Assembly (NCBI GenBank): GCA_028277845.1
Contig: JANQFL010000028.1
Span: 1-36,134 of the forward strand
Direction of reading: 5' to 3'
Length of the DNA stretch: 36,134 nucleotides
Source: Sneathiellales bacterium
GTDB taxonomy: Bacteria; Pseudomonadota; Alphaproteobacteria; JANQFL01
The notes below the pieces were generated by a model. The model ran no database searches and was not told where the DNA came from. It saw nothing but the letters and a program-made list of their open reading frames with translations. Positions 1-9,095 of this stretch are shown here, one piece after another; position 1 is the stretch's first letter, and each line of letters opens with the position of its first letter. The position numbers and the translations under genes are program-made.

Positions 1-1
1 G

Positions 2-679
2 CCCGCCATTCGCTTGTCCGCCCTGATGGGCCAGCGGGTGGTCTATGTGATGACCCATGACAGTATCGGCCTGGGCGAGGACGGCCCGACCCACCAGCCG
101 GTGGAGCATCTGGCCAGCCTCAGAGCCATGCCCAACCTGCTGGTCATGCGTCCGGCCGACGCCATCGAGACCGCCGAGTGCTGGCAGCTCGCGTTGGAGA
201 GCAGTGCCCGGCCCAGTGTCCTGGCGCTCAGCCGCCAGGGGGTCCCGGCGGTGCGCACCACGCACACAGAGGACAATCTCTGCGCCCGCGGGGCCTATGA
301 GCTGTCCCCCGCCGACGGCCAAGCAAAGGTCACCCTGCTGGCCACGGGCACGGAGGTGCAGATCGCGCTGGAGGCGCAAGCCCTGCTGCAACAGGACAAT
401 ATCCCCGCCCGCGTCGTCTCGGTGCCGTGCTGGGAGCTGTTCGACGAGCAGGACGCGGCCTACCGCCAGGAGACCCTGGGCCCGGACACGGTTCGCGTGG
501 CCGTGGAGGCGGCGGCCATGATGGGCTGGGAGCGCTACACCGGCACAAATGGAGCGACAGTCGGCATGACCAGCTTCGGCGCGTCCGCACCCGCAAACCA
601 TCTCTACACACACTTCAACATCACACCGCACGCCGTCGTGGAAGCCGCCAAGGCGTGTTTGAACCGGAACCAAGGATAA
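2..679 (+). CDS. tkt: Transketolase, C-terminal part (5' end outside window)
   Basis: Thiamine-diphosphate enzyme of the Calvin cycle and pentose phosphate pathway that moves two-carbon units between sugar phosphates. Only the last 225 residues are present; the reading frame is open from base 2. The stretch [16 protein letters not shown] is the family's substrate-binding motif, followed by [12 protein letters not shown] and the phosphate-binding ALSRQGVP segment, then the C-terminal domain ending in an AAKACL helix. The gene stops 4 bases before the aldolase start, and an AAGGA sequence overlapping the stop can serve as ribosome binding site for the next gene, so the two are co-transcribed. 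Because it precedes RuBisCO genes it is probably the cbbT copy, but a housekeeping tkt cannot be excluded since the upstream part is missing. Confidence 0.95.
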   Translation, partial: PAIRLSALMGQRVVYVMTHDSIGLGEDGPTHQPVEHLASLRAMPNLLVMRPADAIETAECWQLALESSARPSVLALSRQGVPAVRTTHTEDNLCARGAYELSPADGQAKVTLLATGTEVQIALEAQALLQQDNIPARVVSVPCWELFDEQDAAYRQETLGPDTVRVAVEAAAMMGWERYTGTNGATVGMTSFGASAPANHLYTHFNITPHAVVEAAKACLNRNQG

Positions 680-683
680 TCCG

Positions 684-1748
684 ATGCCGCTCGTATCCCT
701 GCGCCAGCTTCTCGACCACGCCGCCGAACACGGCTACGGCGTGCCGGCGTTCAACGTCAACAACATGGAACAGGTGCTGGCCATCATGGCCGCCGCCAAG
801 AAGACCGATGCGCCGGTGATCCTGCAGGCCAGCCGGGGCGCCCGCTCCTACGCCGGCGACGTCATGCTGCGCCACCTGGTGCTCGGCGGCATGGAACTGG
901 CGCCCGACATTCCGGTCTGCCTGCACCAGGACCATGGCAACAACGCCGACACGTGTCTCTCGGCCATCACTTACGGATTCACTTCGGTGATGATGGATGG
1001 ATCCCTCGAGGAAGACGCCAAGACACCGGCGGATTACGACTACAACGTCGCCATCACCGGCAAGGTCACGGATCTTGCCCACCGGGTCGGCGTTTCGGTG
1101 GAGGGCGAATTGGGCTGTCTCGGTTCGCTGGAGACCGGCGAGGGCGATAAGGAAGACGGCCACGGCTTCGAAGGCAAGCTCGACCGCGACATGCTGCTGA
1201 CCGATCCGGACCAGGCCGCCGACTTCGTCGCCAAGACCAAGGTCGACGCCCTGGCGGTGGCCATCGGCACGTCCCACGGCGCCTACAAGTTCAGCCGCAA
1301 GCCGACCGGCGACATCCTGGCCATGGACGTGGTCAAGGCGATCAACCAGCGCCTGCCGGACACGCATCTGGTGATGCACGGCTCGTCCTCGGTGCCGCAG
1401 GAGTTGCAGGACATCATCAACGCATACGGCGGCGGCATGCCGCAGACCTACGGCGTGCCCGTGGAGGAGATCGCCGAAGGCATCAAACACGGCGTGCGCA
1501 AGGTCAACATCGACACGGACTGCCGCATGGCCATGACCGGCCAATTCCGCAAGGTGGCCACGGAGAAGAAGGCCGAGTTCGATCCGCGCGCCTTCCTCAA
1601 ACCGGCCATCGCCGCCATGCAGACGCTGTGCGAGCAGCGCTACGAGCAGTTCGGCACCGCCGGACAGGCCAGCAAGATCAAAGCGATTTCCCTGCCGGAC
1701 ATGGCGGCGCAATACGCCGACGGCACCCTCGATCCGAAGATTCACTAA
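684..1748 (+). CDS. fba: Class II fructose-1,6-bisphosphate aldolase
   Basis: Zinc-dependent aldolase condensing dihydroxyacetone phosphate with glyceraldehyde 3-phosphate (or erythrose 4-phosphate) in the Calvin cycle, and the reverse in glycolysis. The 354-residue length is normal for the CbbA/Fba type. Visible motifs: [10 protein letters not shown] at residues 21-30, HQDHGN at 81-86 with catalytic Asp83 and zinc ligand His84, [18 protein letters not shown] and [10 protein letters not shown] (zinc-ligand and phosphate-binding segments), and [10 protein letters not shown] near the C-terminus. The start follows the transketolase stop by 4 bases. The cbb context suggests the autotrophic role (cbbA). 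No second aldolase is visible in the window. Confidence 0.95.
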   Translation: MPLVSLRQLLDHAAEHGYGVPAFNVNNMEQVLAIMAAAKKTDAPVILQASRGARSYAGDVMLRHLVLGGMELAPDIPVCLHQDHGNNADTCLSAITYGFTSVMMDGSLEEDAKTPADYDYNVAITGKVTDLAHRVGVSVEGELGCLGSLETGEGDKEDGHGFEGKLDRDMLLTDPDQAADFVAKTKVDALAVAIGTSHGAYKFSRKPTGDILAMDVVKAINQRLPDTHLVMHGSSSVPQELQDIINAYGGGMPQTYGVPVEEIAEGIKHGVRKVNIDTDCRMAMTGQFRKVATEKKAEFDPRAFLKPAIAAMQTLCEQRYEQFGTAGQASKIKAISLPDMAAQYADGTLDPKIH

Positions 1749-1782
1749 CCACGGCAACCGCTCAGACACAAGGAGCCTGACG

Positions 1783-3198
1783 ATGGCAAAAGAGTACACT
1801 GCGGGCGTTAAGGAATACCGCGAAACCTATTGGGACCCGGCCTACGAACCCAAGGACAGCGAGCTGCTTGCCTGCTTCAAGGTGACGCCGCAGGACGGCG
1901 TCGCGCCCGAGGAGGCCGCCGCCGCGGTGGCCGCCGAATCCTCGACCGGCACCTGGACCACGGTGTGGACCGACCTGCTGACAGACCTGGACCACTACAA
2001 GGGCCGGGCCTACCGGGTCGAACCGGTACCGGGCGAACAGGGCAGCTACTTCGCCTTCGTCGCCTATCCCCTCGACCTGTTCGAGGAAGGCTCGGTGGTC
2101 AACGTCATCACCTCGATCGCCGGCAACGTATTCGGCTTCAAGGCGGTGCGGGCGCTCAGGCTGGAGGACATCCGTTTCCCGCTGGCCTATGTCACCACCT
2201 GCGGCGGCCCGCCCCACGGCATGCAGGTCGAGCGCGACATCATGAACAAGTACGGCCGCGCCATGCTGGGCTGCACCATCAAGCCCAAGCTGGGCCTGAG
2301 CGCCAAGAACTACGGCCGGGCGGTCTATGAATGCCTGCGCGGCGGGCTCGACTTCACCAAGGACGACGAGAACGTCAACAGCCAGCCCTTCATGCGCTGG
2401 CGCCAGCGTTTCGATTTCGTCTCCGAAGCCGTGCACAAGGCCTCGGCCGAAACCGGCGAGCGCAAGGGCCATTACCTGAACGTCACCGCGCCGACGTCTG
2501 AGGAGATGCTCGAACGGGCCGAGTACGCCAAGTCGCTGGACATGCCGATCATCATGCACGACTACCTAACGGCCGGCTTCACCGCCCACACGTCGCTGGC
2601 CAATTGGTGCCGCAAGAACGGCATGCTGCTGCACGTGCACCGGGCACTGCACGCCGTGCTCGACCGCAACCCCAACCACGGCATCCACTTCCGCGTGCTG
2701 ACCAAGATGCTGCGGCTGTCGGGCGGCGACCACCTGCACTCGGGCACCGTGGTCGGCAAGCTGGAGGGCGACCGCGAGGCGACGCTCGGCTGGATCGACC
2801 TGATGCGCGAGAGCTACGTGCCGGAGAACCGGGCGCGCGGCATCTTCTTCGACCAGGATTGGGGCCACATGCCCGGCCTGTTCCCGGTGGCATCCGGCGG
2901 CATCCACGTCTGGCACATGCCGGCGCTGGTCGGCATCTTCGGCGACGACGCCGTGTTCCAGTTCGGCGGTGGCACGCTGGGCCATCCCTGGGGCAACGCC
3001 GCCGGCGCGGCCGCCAACCGGGTCGCGCTGGAGGCCTGCGTCGAAGCCCGCAACCAGGGCCGCGACGTCGAGCGCGAAGGCAAGGAGATCCTGACCGCCG
3101 CCGCCCAACACAGCCCGGAACTGCAGGCCGCGCTGGAGACCTGGAAGGAAATCCGCTTCGAGTTCGAGGTGGTCGACAAACTGGCGGCCCACGGGTAA
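1783..3198 (+). CDS. cbbL: RuBisCO large subunit, form I (IA-like)
   Basis: Large subunit of ribulose-1,5-bisphosphate carboxylase/oxygenase, the CO2-fixing enzyme. Its 471 residues carry the whole active site: TIKPKLGL with Lys167 and Lys169, [11 protein letters not shown] with carbamylated Lys193 and metal ligands Asp195 and Glu196, His286 in HVHRALH, and loop-6 Lys326 in [10 protein letters not shown]. Form IA is preferred over IC because the N-terminus is short, lacks the IC-type MGYW segment, and carries CGGPPHG and CTIKPKLGL segments as in green-like enzymes. This is a family comparison from memory, not an alignment. AGGAG about 8 bases before the ATG supports the start. It lies 34 bases after fba and 22 bases before cbbS. 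No RuBisCO activase gene (cbbQ, cbbO or cbbX) follows in this window. Confidence 0.97.
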   Translation: MAKEYTAGVKEYRETYWDPAYEPKDSELLACFKVTPQDGVAPEEAAAAVAAESSTGTWTTVWTDLLTDLDHYKGRAYRVEPVPGEQGSYFAFVAYPLDLFEEGSVVNVITSIAGNVFGFKAVRALRLEDIRFPLAYVTTCGGPPHGMQVERDIMNKYGRAMLGCTIKPKLGLSAKNYGRAVYECLRGGLDFTKDDENVNSQPFMRWRQRFDFVSEAVHKASAETGERKGHYLNVTAPTSEEMLERAEYAKSLDMPIIMHDYLTAGFTAHTSLANWCRKNGMLLHVHRALHAVLDRNPNHGIHFRVLTKMLRLSGGDHLHSGTVVGKLEGDREATLGWIDLMRESYVPENRARGIFFDQDWGHMPGLFPVASGGIHVWHMPALVGIFGDDAVFQFGGGTLGHPWGNAAGAAANRVALEACVEARNQGRDVEREGKEILTAAAQHSPELQAALETWKEIRFEFEVVDKLAAHG

Positions 3199-3220
3199 TG
3201 GCCGAGAAGGAGTATTTGAT

Positions 3221-3559
3221 ATGACCGTGCAAGACTACCGCTCGAGCCTGGGCGACCCGGAAAGCCGCAAGTACGGCACCTTTTCCTACCTGCCGACCAT
3301 GGACGCCGAACGGTTGCAGCAATTACTCGCCTACCTGGTCGCGCGGCGCTGGACTCCGGCGATCGAACACGTCGAACCGGAACGCTCGCAAGACGACTAT
3401 TGGTACATGTGGAAGCTGCCGCTGTTCGGCGAGAGCGACACGGCGACGATCCTGAACGAGGTCGAAGCCTGCCGGAACGCCTATCCGGGCCACCTGATCC
3501 GCGTCATCGGTTACGATTCGAAGAGGCAGTCGCAGGGCACCTGCGTGGTTCTACGTTAA
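3221..3559 (+). CDS. cbbS: RuBisCO small subunit
   Basis: Small subunit that caps the large-subunit octamer in the L8S8 enzyme. It has 112 residues, in the range of form IA small subunits. Visible motifs are KYGTFSYLPTMD near residue 20, the YWYMWKLPLFGE core, and the RVIGYDSKRQSQG segment near the C-terminus. A good ribosome binding site (AAGGAG, about 8 bases before ATG) supports the start. It is the last gene of the cbb operon: its 3' end overlaps by 9 bases the 3' end of a glycosyltransferase gene on the other strand, so there is no room for a conventional terminator between them. Confidence 0.96.
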   Translation: MTVQDYRSSLGDPESRKYGTFSYLPTMDAERLQQLLAYLVARRWTPAIEHVEPERSQDDYWYMWKLPLFGESDTATILNEVEACRNAYPGHLIRVIGYDSKRQSQGTCVVLR

Positions 3560-4717
3560 GGCCGCGCAAGCCTCGGCAACCCGGCCGGCGACATCGCCGT
3601 AATCGCGTGCGGCGATGTCCCGGCCCAATTCCAGGGCGCGGTCCTGCATCGCCGTGTCCGCCGCCACGCCGTTGACCGCCTGGACCATCCGGTCCGGCGA
3701 CAGATCGCGCGGCAGGCGCAGGCCGACACCGGACCGCACCAGGCAATCGGCCACCAGCGTATTCTGCAAATGGCGCGGCACGACCACCTGCGGCCGACCC
3801 GCCGCCAACGCGGCCAGGCTGGTGCCCATGCTGGCGTGGTGCACGACCATGGTCGCCGCCGGTATGACCCGTTCGAACGGCTGCGGGCCGTCGAAGGCCT
3901 TGAAGTTGCTGCGCGGCAGATCCCGGGCGATATCCGCCGTCGGCTTGTGCACATAGACGCCGCCGTCGATGCCGCACCGGTTCAACCCGCGCAGCATGTT
4001 CGGCACGTATGCCAGATCGCCGCCGAGATAGGCGAAAAAGCCGGCGGTGTCCGGACCGGGCGTGGGCGCGGGCAACTGCGCCAACGGACCGGCACAGGTC
4101 TCGTCCCGGTCGCCGGCATAGGGATCCAGTTCGGGCACGGTACACAGCATGCGCGCATCACCAGCGAGGATCTCCGGTAATGTTTCAGGAACCGCGCCGC
4201 CGGTTTGGCGCTGCACGGCCGTCACGGTTTGGTGGATGGTGTCCTGTGCCAGGACCGGTTTGCCGTCGGACTGGAACAGCGGGAACGCCGTGCCGCCGGC
4301 GGGCGGCAGCGAAAAGCCATCACCCATGACCAGCGCCGGTACCCGGCCCTTGGCCGTCATCGCCAGCACCGGGGCCGATTCACAGATCACCGCGGCCGGC
4401 CGGACCGTTTCCAGCAGGCCGAGCCAACCGCGCACCAGGGCCTGCAGGGTAACGGCATCGTCATACCCCGTGCTGGCCAGGATGTCGGCATAAGACGCGG
4501 CAATGAATTTCTCGGCGTATTTGCGGATCGGCGAGACGGGCGCCTGCAGCGTGGCGATGCCTTCGTCGGCCAGCATGGCCGCCGGGCCGGTCAGGTCGCG
4601 CAGGGCCAGCACCGGTTCGTATCCGCGCTGGCGCAAGGCCCGGGCGACGGGCAGCAGCATGCCGACATGCCCGAGCCCGGCGCCCAATTCCCAGCCGATA
4701 AGTATGCGCGCCTTCAT
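3551..4717 (-). CDS. UGT/MurG-like glycosyltransferase
   Basis: Predicted nucleotide-sugar glycosyltransferase of the GT-B fold (GT1/UGT-like); acceptor unknown. The N-terminal domain begins KARILIGWELGAGLGHVGMLLPVARALRQRG, here split as KARILIGWELGAGLGHV plus a following helix, which is the glycine-rich first strand and loop of such enzymes. The C-terminal domain has HHASMGTSLAALAAG near residue 300, the donor-binding signature, followed by PRHLQNTLVA. The length of 388 residues is typical. I chose the ATG at 4717 because the MKARIL start fits the fold; ATGs 18 and 30 bases further upstream give extra residues without family character. It faces the cbb operon and shares no evident pathway with either neighbour. 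Confidence 0.82.
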   Translation of the reverse strand: MKARILIGWELGAGLGHVGMLLPVARALRQRGYEPVLALRDLTGPAAMLADEGIATLQAPVSPIRKYAEKFIAASYADILASTGYDDAVTLQALVRGWLGLLETVRPAAVICESAPVLAMTAKGRVPALVMGDGFSLPPAGGTAFPLFQSDGKPVLAQDTIHQTVTAVQRQTGGAVPETLPEILAGDARMLCTVPELDPYAGDRDETCAGPLAQLPAPTPGPDTAGFFAYLGGDLAYVPNMLRGLNRCGIDGGVYVHKPTADIARDLPRSNFKAFDGPQPFERVIPAATMVVHHASMGTSLAALAAGRPQVVVPRHLQNTLVADCLVRSGVGLRLPRDLSPDRMVQAVNGVAADTAMQDRALELGRDIAARDYGDVAGRVAEACAALT

Positions 4718-4763
4718 GCCAAGTCCCGTTCCCATGCGCGGAACCATATACGCAGACCGTTGA

Positions 4764-4798
4764 GAAAAAGAAAAGCGGGCGTCCCGAAGGACGCCCGC
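4764..4798 (-). terminator. Rho-independent terminator of the RTX gene
   Basis: Perfect 10-bp stem GCGGGCGTCC/GGACGCCCGC at 4775-4784 and 4789-4798 with a 4-base loop. Read on the minus strand it is followed by a T-rich tract (complement of 4764-4774). It lies 25 bases after the RTX stop codon. Confidence 0.9.
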
Positions 4799-4823
4799 CT
4801 GGAATTGACGCCAATAATCGTGT

Positions 4824-7800
4824 TTAGACGATCACGCCCGCATCGAGCAGGTTCTGCAAGGTCGCCCCTTCGAGGTCGATGCCTTCCAGAGTGATCGTGG
4901 AGGTCGCTTCGAACACGCCGCCGCCGTCATGGTCGATGCTGATGACCGTATCCGATCCCACATGCGCGATCTGAATGTGATCGGCATCGAGGTTGCCGCT
5001 ACCGCCGACAACGCCGCTGAGATCGAGCACGTCCATGACATCGATGCTGTCGAATACCGGACCGTCGTCGGTCATGGTGGTGTTCACCGTGATCTCGAAG
5101 TCCTTGATGACATCGTCCTCGGTATCGGACGTCGTGCCGTGGTGGCCGTTCTTCCAGACGAAGGTATCGGGCTCACCCAGACCGCCCCACATGGTGTCCT
5201 CACCCGTGCCGCCGGTAATGGTGTCCTCGCCGACGCCGGCCACGATGATGTCGTCGTCGGCGCCGCCGATGAGGATGTCGTTGCCCAGTTCGCCGAAGAT
5301 GGTGTCCTCACCTTCGCCGCCCTTGACGGTATCGACACCTTCGCCGCCGTACATGACGTCGTCGCCATCGTTACCGAACATGGCATCGTCGTCGTCACCG
5401 CCGTACATGGTGTCCTTGCCGGAACCGCCGCGCATGACGTCTTCGCCGTCGTCACCATGCATTTCGTCCTTGCCGGCGTTACCACGCATGTCGTCGGCAC
5501 CCTTGCCACCGAACATGGTGTCGTTGTCGCCACCGCCGTACATGGCGTCGGCGTCCTTGCCGCCGTACATCAGGTCGTTGCCGGTTCCGCCACGCATGAC
5601 GTCTTCGCCGTCCTCGCCATGCATGGTGTCATTGCCGCCATTGCCGGACATGGTGTCGCCACCCTTGCCGCCGAACATGGCGTCCTTGCCGGCACCGCCA
5701 TGCATATCGTCGCCGCCCTTGCCGCCGTACAGGGTGTCGTTGCCGCCACCGCCGTACATGGCATCGGCATCGTCGCCGCCATACATGGTGTCCTTGCCGG
5801 CGCCACCGTGCATGGTGTCGGCGCCATCCTCGCCGTACATGGTGTCGTTGCCGCCATTACCATGCATGGAGTCGGCGCCCTTGCCGCCGTACAGGGTGTC
5901 GTTGTCACCGCCGCCGTACATGGTGTCGGCGTTCTTGCCGCCGTACATCAGGTCGTTACCAGACCCGCCGTACATCAGATCGGCGCCGTCCTCGCCATAC
6001 ATGGTGTCCTTGCCGGCATTGCCGTGCATGGTGTCACCACCCTTGCCGCCGCGCATGAGGTCGTTGCCGCCGCCGCCGTACATCAGGTCGTCGCCGTCGC
6101 GGCCGAACATGCGGTCGGCACCGCCGTCACCGAACATCTTGTCGGCCCCTTCACCGCCGTACATCTGATCGGCACCGGAGCCGCCATACATGGTGTCGGC
6201 ACCATGGCCGCCACGCATCAGGTCGTCACCGCCGCCACCGTACATGGTATCGTCGCCGGAGCGGCCGAACATGCGGTCCGCGCCGCCTTCGCCATACATT
6301 GTGTCGTCACCGCGGCCGCCATACATCTGATCGGCGCCGGAGCCACCGTACATGGTGTCGTCGCCCTTGTGGCCACGCATCAGATCGGCACCCGATCCGC
6401 CATACATGAGGTCGGCGCCACGGCCGCCCAGCATGGTGTCGTCGCCACCGTCACCGTGCATGGTGTCGGCACCACGGCCGCCATACATCAGGTCGCCGCC
6501 GGCGCCACCGCGCATGGTGTCATCGCCGGTTTCGCCGTACATGGTGTCGGCGCCGCCGTCGCCATACATGGTGTCGTTGTCGGAGCCGCCGTACATGATG
6601 TCGGCGCCGTCATTGCCGCGCATGGAATCGTTACCGGAGCCGCCGTACATCTTGTCGGCACCGCCGTCGCCGTGCATGGTGTCGTTACCGGAACCGCCGT
6701 ACATGATGTCGGCACCGGAGCCGCCACCCATATGATCGTTGCCCGATTCGCCGTACATGATGTCGGCGCCGCCGCCGCCGTGCATGTTGTCGCGGCCCGA
6801 ACCGCCGTACATGATGTCGGCGCCGTCATCACCGTCCATGCGGTCGTTGCCGGAGCCGCCATACATGATGTCGGCGTGATTGCCGCCGCTCATGTAATCG
6901 TGGCCCGTGCCGCCGTACATGATGTCCTTGCCGTCGCCACCGTACATGTGGTCGTTGCCGTCTTCGCCGTACATGATGTCGGCGCCGCCCTGGCCGAAGA
7001 CGATGTCGTTGCCGCCGCCGGCCAGGATGATGTCCTCGCCGCCGACGCTGTGATCGACGCGGTCCGGATCGATGATGACCGGACGGCCGTCAAGGGTGCG
7101 GGTCTCGATGAACGCCTCGGCCTCGCCGAAACTGCCGAAGAAGGCGTTGTCGCCGAAGATGATGTCGTTGTCGTGGCCGGCGACGATCAGGTCTTCGTTG
7201 GTGCCGTTGCGGTCGAGCTGATGGAGCATGTGCCGGTCTTCCCAGCGCACGGCCGCATCGCCGACGATCAAATCGCCGTCGCCCATACCACCTTCACCGA
7301 TGGAGCCTTCGCCCGGCCCGAAGGGCACCGCGACCTGGCTGCCTTCGCCGTAAGAGCCGCCGGGACCACCTTCACCGTAGGACACGGGCTCACCGGGAAA
7401 TTCGCGGGTGATGATGAAATCGCGGCCGGTGCCGCCGATCAGGGTGTCGCTGCCCTGATAGTCGACCATCATGTCGCCGCCGGTGTCGCCGAACAACTCA
7501 TCATCGCCGGCACCACCGAACAGGAAATCGTTGTGGCTGTCGGGCTTCGGCTCGACTTCACCCTCGCCGTAGAAACCGTCGCCCTTGAACGCGACCTTGG
7601 CAAATTCATGGAACGGCTCTTCCTCGCCGCCATACAGCTTGTCGTCGCCGGCACCGCCGAACAGGAAGTCGGGGCCCTGGCCGCCGACGAGCGTGCCGCC
7701 CTCGTCACCCAGAGCGGCGACGGTCTGGCCGCCATTCTCGTCCGCCGTTCCCTGATCGGGATTGGTGTCGTCGTTGCCGGGGTCGCGAGGATTGCGCGAT

Positions 7801-9092
7801 TGCGCGTCGTTCAGGAAGCCAGGCGTCGGTTCGCTGGTGGTGGTCCAGTCGCCGGCCGTGTCGGAGTCGGACTTGAACACGCGCGCATAACCGGTGATCG
7901 GCTGCTCGGCGGGGCTCTCGCCCTCCTGGTTGCGGAGTAAATCGTTCAGCGTTTCGAGGAAGTTCTCCGAACCCCACCATTTGTCCGGCGACAGACCGAT
8001 TTTCTCGAAAAACGCCTTGGCGCCGCCCTTGCCCCACCAGGACGCACTGAGCAGGCCATTGAAGGTGTCGTTGTCGCCGATGATTTCCTCGAGTTCCGGA
8101 TGATCGTTGAACAGCGGATTTTTCGCGCCGCCAACCCACTGGGCGCCTTCCACGCCGGCGCCGTTGGCCAGGAAGGTGTCCAACTGGCTGGCCGTATCGA
8201 GGTCGCCATAGTTCAACACGACGCCGAGCTTCTGGCTGGCATCGGGTTCAAATCCCCAATCGGGAACGCTGGTCGAACCCGAACCGATCAATTTACCGGA
8301 CGAGCTGAACAGTTCGTATTTGTCCGTCGAATAGATCACGAGCAAGCCGCCCGGCGGAATTTCGACGAGCGGCAGAACCGTGACCGCCTTACTGCCGTCG
8401 GCGCCAACCGTCGCAACGGTCATCTGCTCGGTGCTTTGCGATTTGCCGGACGTATTCAGGAATTCGATGAAGGCGATGATTTCGCCATCCTCGCCCCTGA
8501 TGAAGCCGATTTCATTGATCAGCAGTTCCGGCTGTTCGTCTTCCAGAAGCGGGGTTTCCAGTTCGACGTCCGGCGCTCCGAAGCGCAGGGCGGTCGGGTC
8601 GAGCACGCCCAGCGCATTCAGGCCGGGGCCGATATCGCCCTGTTCGGTCGGCGCCACGGTGGTGCCGTCATCGTCGGCGCCACCGATGGGACCGGCAGCC
8701 GGGGCGCCGGCGGCGGTCGCCGTCTGCGCCACCGCGGCGGCGATCAGGTCGCCGCTGGAAATGGAAAACGCGCCGGCAAATTCGAAGGACGGCGGATTGT
8801 CGGCTTCCGACGCCGTCACCATGTTCTCGAGCAGCAGCGTGGTGCCGTCCGTCAGGGTCAGCAGCAGATCGTCGCCGGTCAGCGTCAGGTTCGCGTCATC
8901 CAGCGAGACGTCCGGCAGGCCGATGGTCTCGCCGGGCGAGACCCGGACCGTGCGGTCGGCCACGACCGGCGCGGCATCGCCGGCCACGGTCGAAGCCTGT
9001 GCGACCTGCACGCTTCCGGCGGCCTTCGAGACGGTCGATTCCGTCTGATTGTTGTTGTGCTCGTTGGAATTGGACTTCGACGAAACCGACAT
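4824..9092 (-). CDS. Large secreted RTX (hemolysin-type Ca-binding repeat) protein with Met-rich repeats
   Basis: A 1422-residue protein predicted to leave the cell by a type I secretion system; function unknown. An N-terminal region (about 1-130) contains VSPGETIGLPDVSL and LTLTGDDLLLTLTDGT, resembling the periplasmic-retention segments of large surface adhesins (inference). Residues about 188-330 (LLINEIGFIRGEDGEIIAF onward) look like a lamin-tail-type domain. Degenerate RTX repeats start near 470. Residues about 701-1249 are 61 uninterrupted nonapeptides of the type GGxGxDxMY; the array then ends in six ordinary repeats. The C-terminus (DTFVWKNGHHG... DVLDLSGVV... LLDAGVIV) matches the T1SS C-terminal target region. 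There is no Sec signal and no adjacent transporter gene. Start: ATG at 9092 with GGAG upstream; a GTG directly before it is possible. A strong terminator follows. Confidence 0.9.
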   Translation of the reverse strand: MSVSSKSNSNEHNNNQTESTVSKAAGSVQVAQASTVAGDAAPVVADRTVRVSPGETIGLPDVSLDDANLTLTGDDLLLTLTDGTTLLLENMVTASEADNPPSFEFAGAFSISSGDLIAAAVAQTATAAGAPAAGPIGGADDDGTTVAPTEQGDIGPGLNALGVLDPTALRFGAPDVELETPLLEDEQPELLINEIGFIRGEDGEIIAFIEFLNTSGKSQSTEQMTVATVGADGSKAVTVLPLVEIPPGGLLVIYSTDKYELFSSSGKLIGSGSTSVPDWGFEPDASQKLGVVLNYGDLDTASQLDTFLANGAGVEGAQWVGGAKNPLFNDHPELEEIIGDNDTFNGLLSASWWGKGGAKAFFEKIGLSPDKWWGSENFLETLNDLLRNQEGESPAEQPITGYARVFKSDSDTAGDWTTTSEPTPGFLNDAQSRNPRDPGNDDTNPDQGTADENGGQTVAALGDEGGTLVGGQGPDFLFGGAGDDKLYGGEEEPFHEFAKVAFKGDGFYGEGEVEPKPDSHNDFLFGGAGDDELFGDTGGDMMVDYQGSDTLIGGTGRDFIITREFPGEPVSYGEGGPGGSYGEGSQVAVPFGPGEGSIGEGGMGDGDLIVGDAAVRWEDRHMLHQLDRNGTNEDLIVAGHDNDIIFGDNAFFGSFGEAEAFIETRTLDGRPVIIDPDRVDHSVGGEDIILAGGGNDIVFGQGGADIMYGEDGNDHMYGGDGKDIMYGGTGHDYMSGGNHADIMYGGSGNDRMDGDDGADIMYGGSGRDNMHGGGGADIMYGESGNDHMGGGSGADIMYGGSGNDTMHGDGGADKMYGGSGNDSMRGNDGADIMYGGSDNDTMYGDGGADTMYGETGDDTMRGGAGGDLMYGGRGADTMHGDGGDDTMLGGRGADLMYGGSGADLMRGHKGDDTMYGGSGADQMYGGRGDDTMYGEGGADRMFGRSGDDTMYGGGGDDLMRGGHGADTMYGGSGADQMYGGEGADKMFGDGGADRMFGRDGDDLMYGGGGNDLMRGGKGGDTMHGNAGKDTMYGEDGADLMYGGSGNDLMYGGKNADTMYGGGDNDTLYGGKGADSMHGNGGNDTMYGEDGADTMHGGAGKDTMYGGDDADAMYGGGGNDTLYGGKGGDDMHGGAGKDAMFGGKGGDTMSGNGGNDTMHGEDGEDVMRGGTGNDLMYGGKDADAMYGGGDNDTMFGGKGADDMRGNAGKDEMHGDDGEDVMRGGSGKDTMYGGDDDDAMFGNDGDDVMYGGEGVDTVKGGEGEDTIFGELGNDILIGGADDDIIVAGVGEDTITGGTGEDTMWGGLGEPDTFVWKNGHHGTTSDTEDDVIKDFEITVNTTMTDDGPVFDSIDVMDVLDLSGVVGGSGNLDADHIQIAHVGSDTVISIDHDGGGVFEATSTITLEGIDLEGATLQNLLDAGVIV
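5343..6992 (-). repeat. 27-bp tandem repeat array encoding 61 RTX nonapeptides
   Basis: The DNA repeats with a 27-bp period, each unit encoding one calcium-binding nonapeptide. Alternating GADxMYG and GNDxMxG types produce a weaker 54-bp (18-residue) super-period. Counting by eye, 59 of the 61 units have Met and 2 have Leu (TLYG) at the position that normally holds Leu, Ile, Val or Phe. Units vary at synonymous sites, so the array is not a recent simple expansion. Confidence 0.9.
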
Positions 9093-9095
9093 CAC

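Noticed and set aside
621-1799. Minus-strand open frame of 392 codons over fba
   Set aside because: It lies fully opposite a well-identified aldolase gene and reflects high GC; its product shows no known motif.
5343-6992. Regular short repeats suggesting a CRISPR array
   Set aside because: The 27-bp units are contiguous without spacers, are in frame and encode RTX nonapeptides; no cas genes are present.
4929-7940. A plus-strand open frame of 1003 codons opposite the RTX gene
   Set aside because: It is the mirror of the 27-bp RTX repeats (VHGVxA-type monotony). The minus-strand frame has recognised domains at both ends and a terminator; the plus frame has no family features or ribosome binding site.
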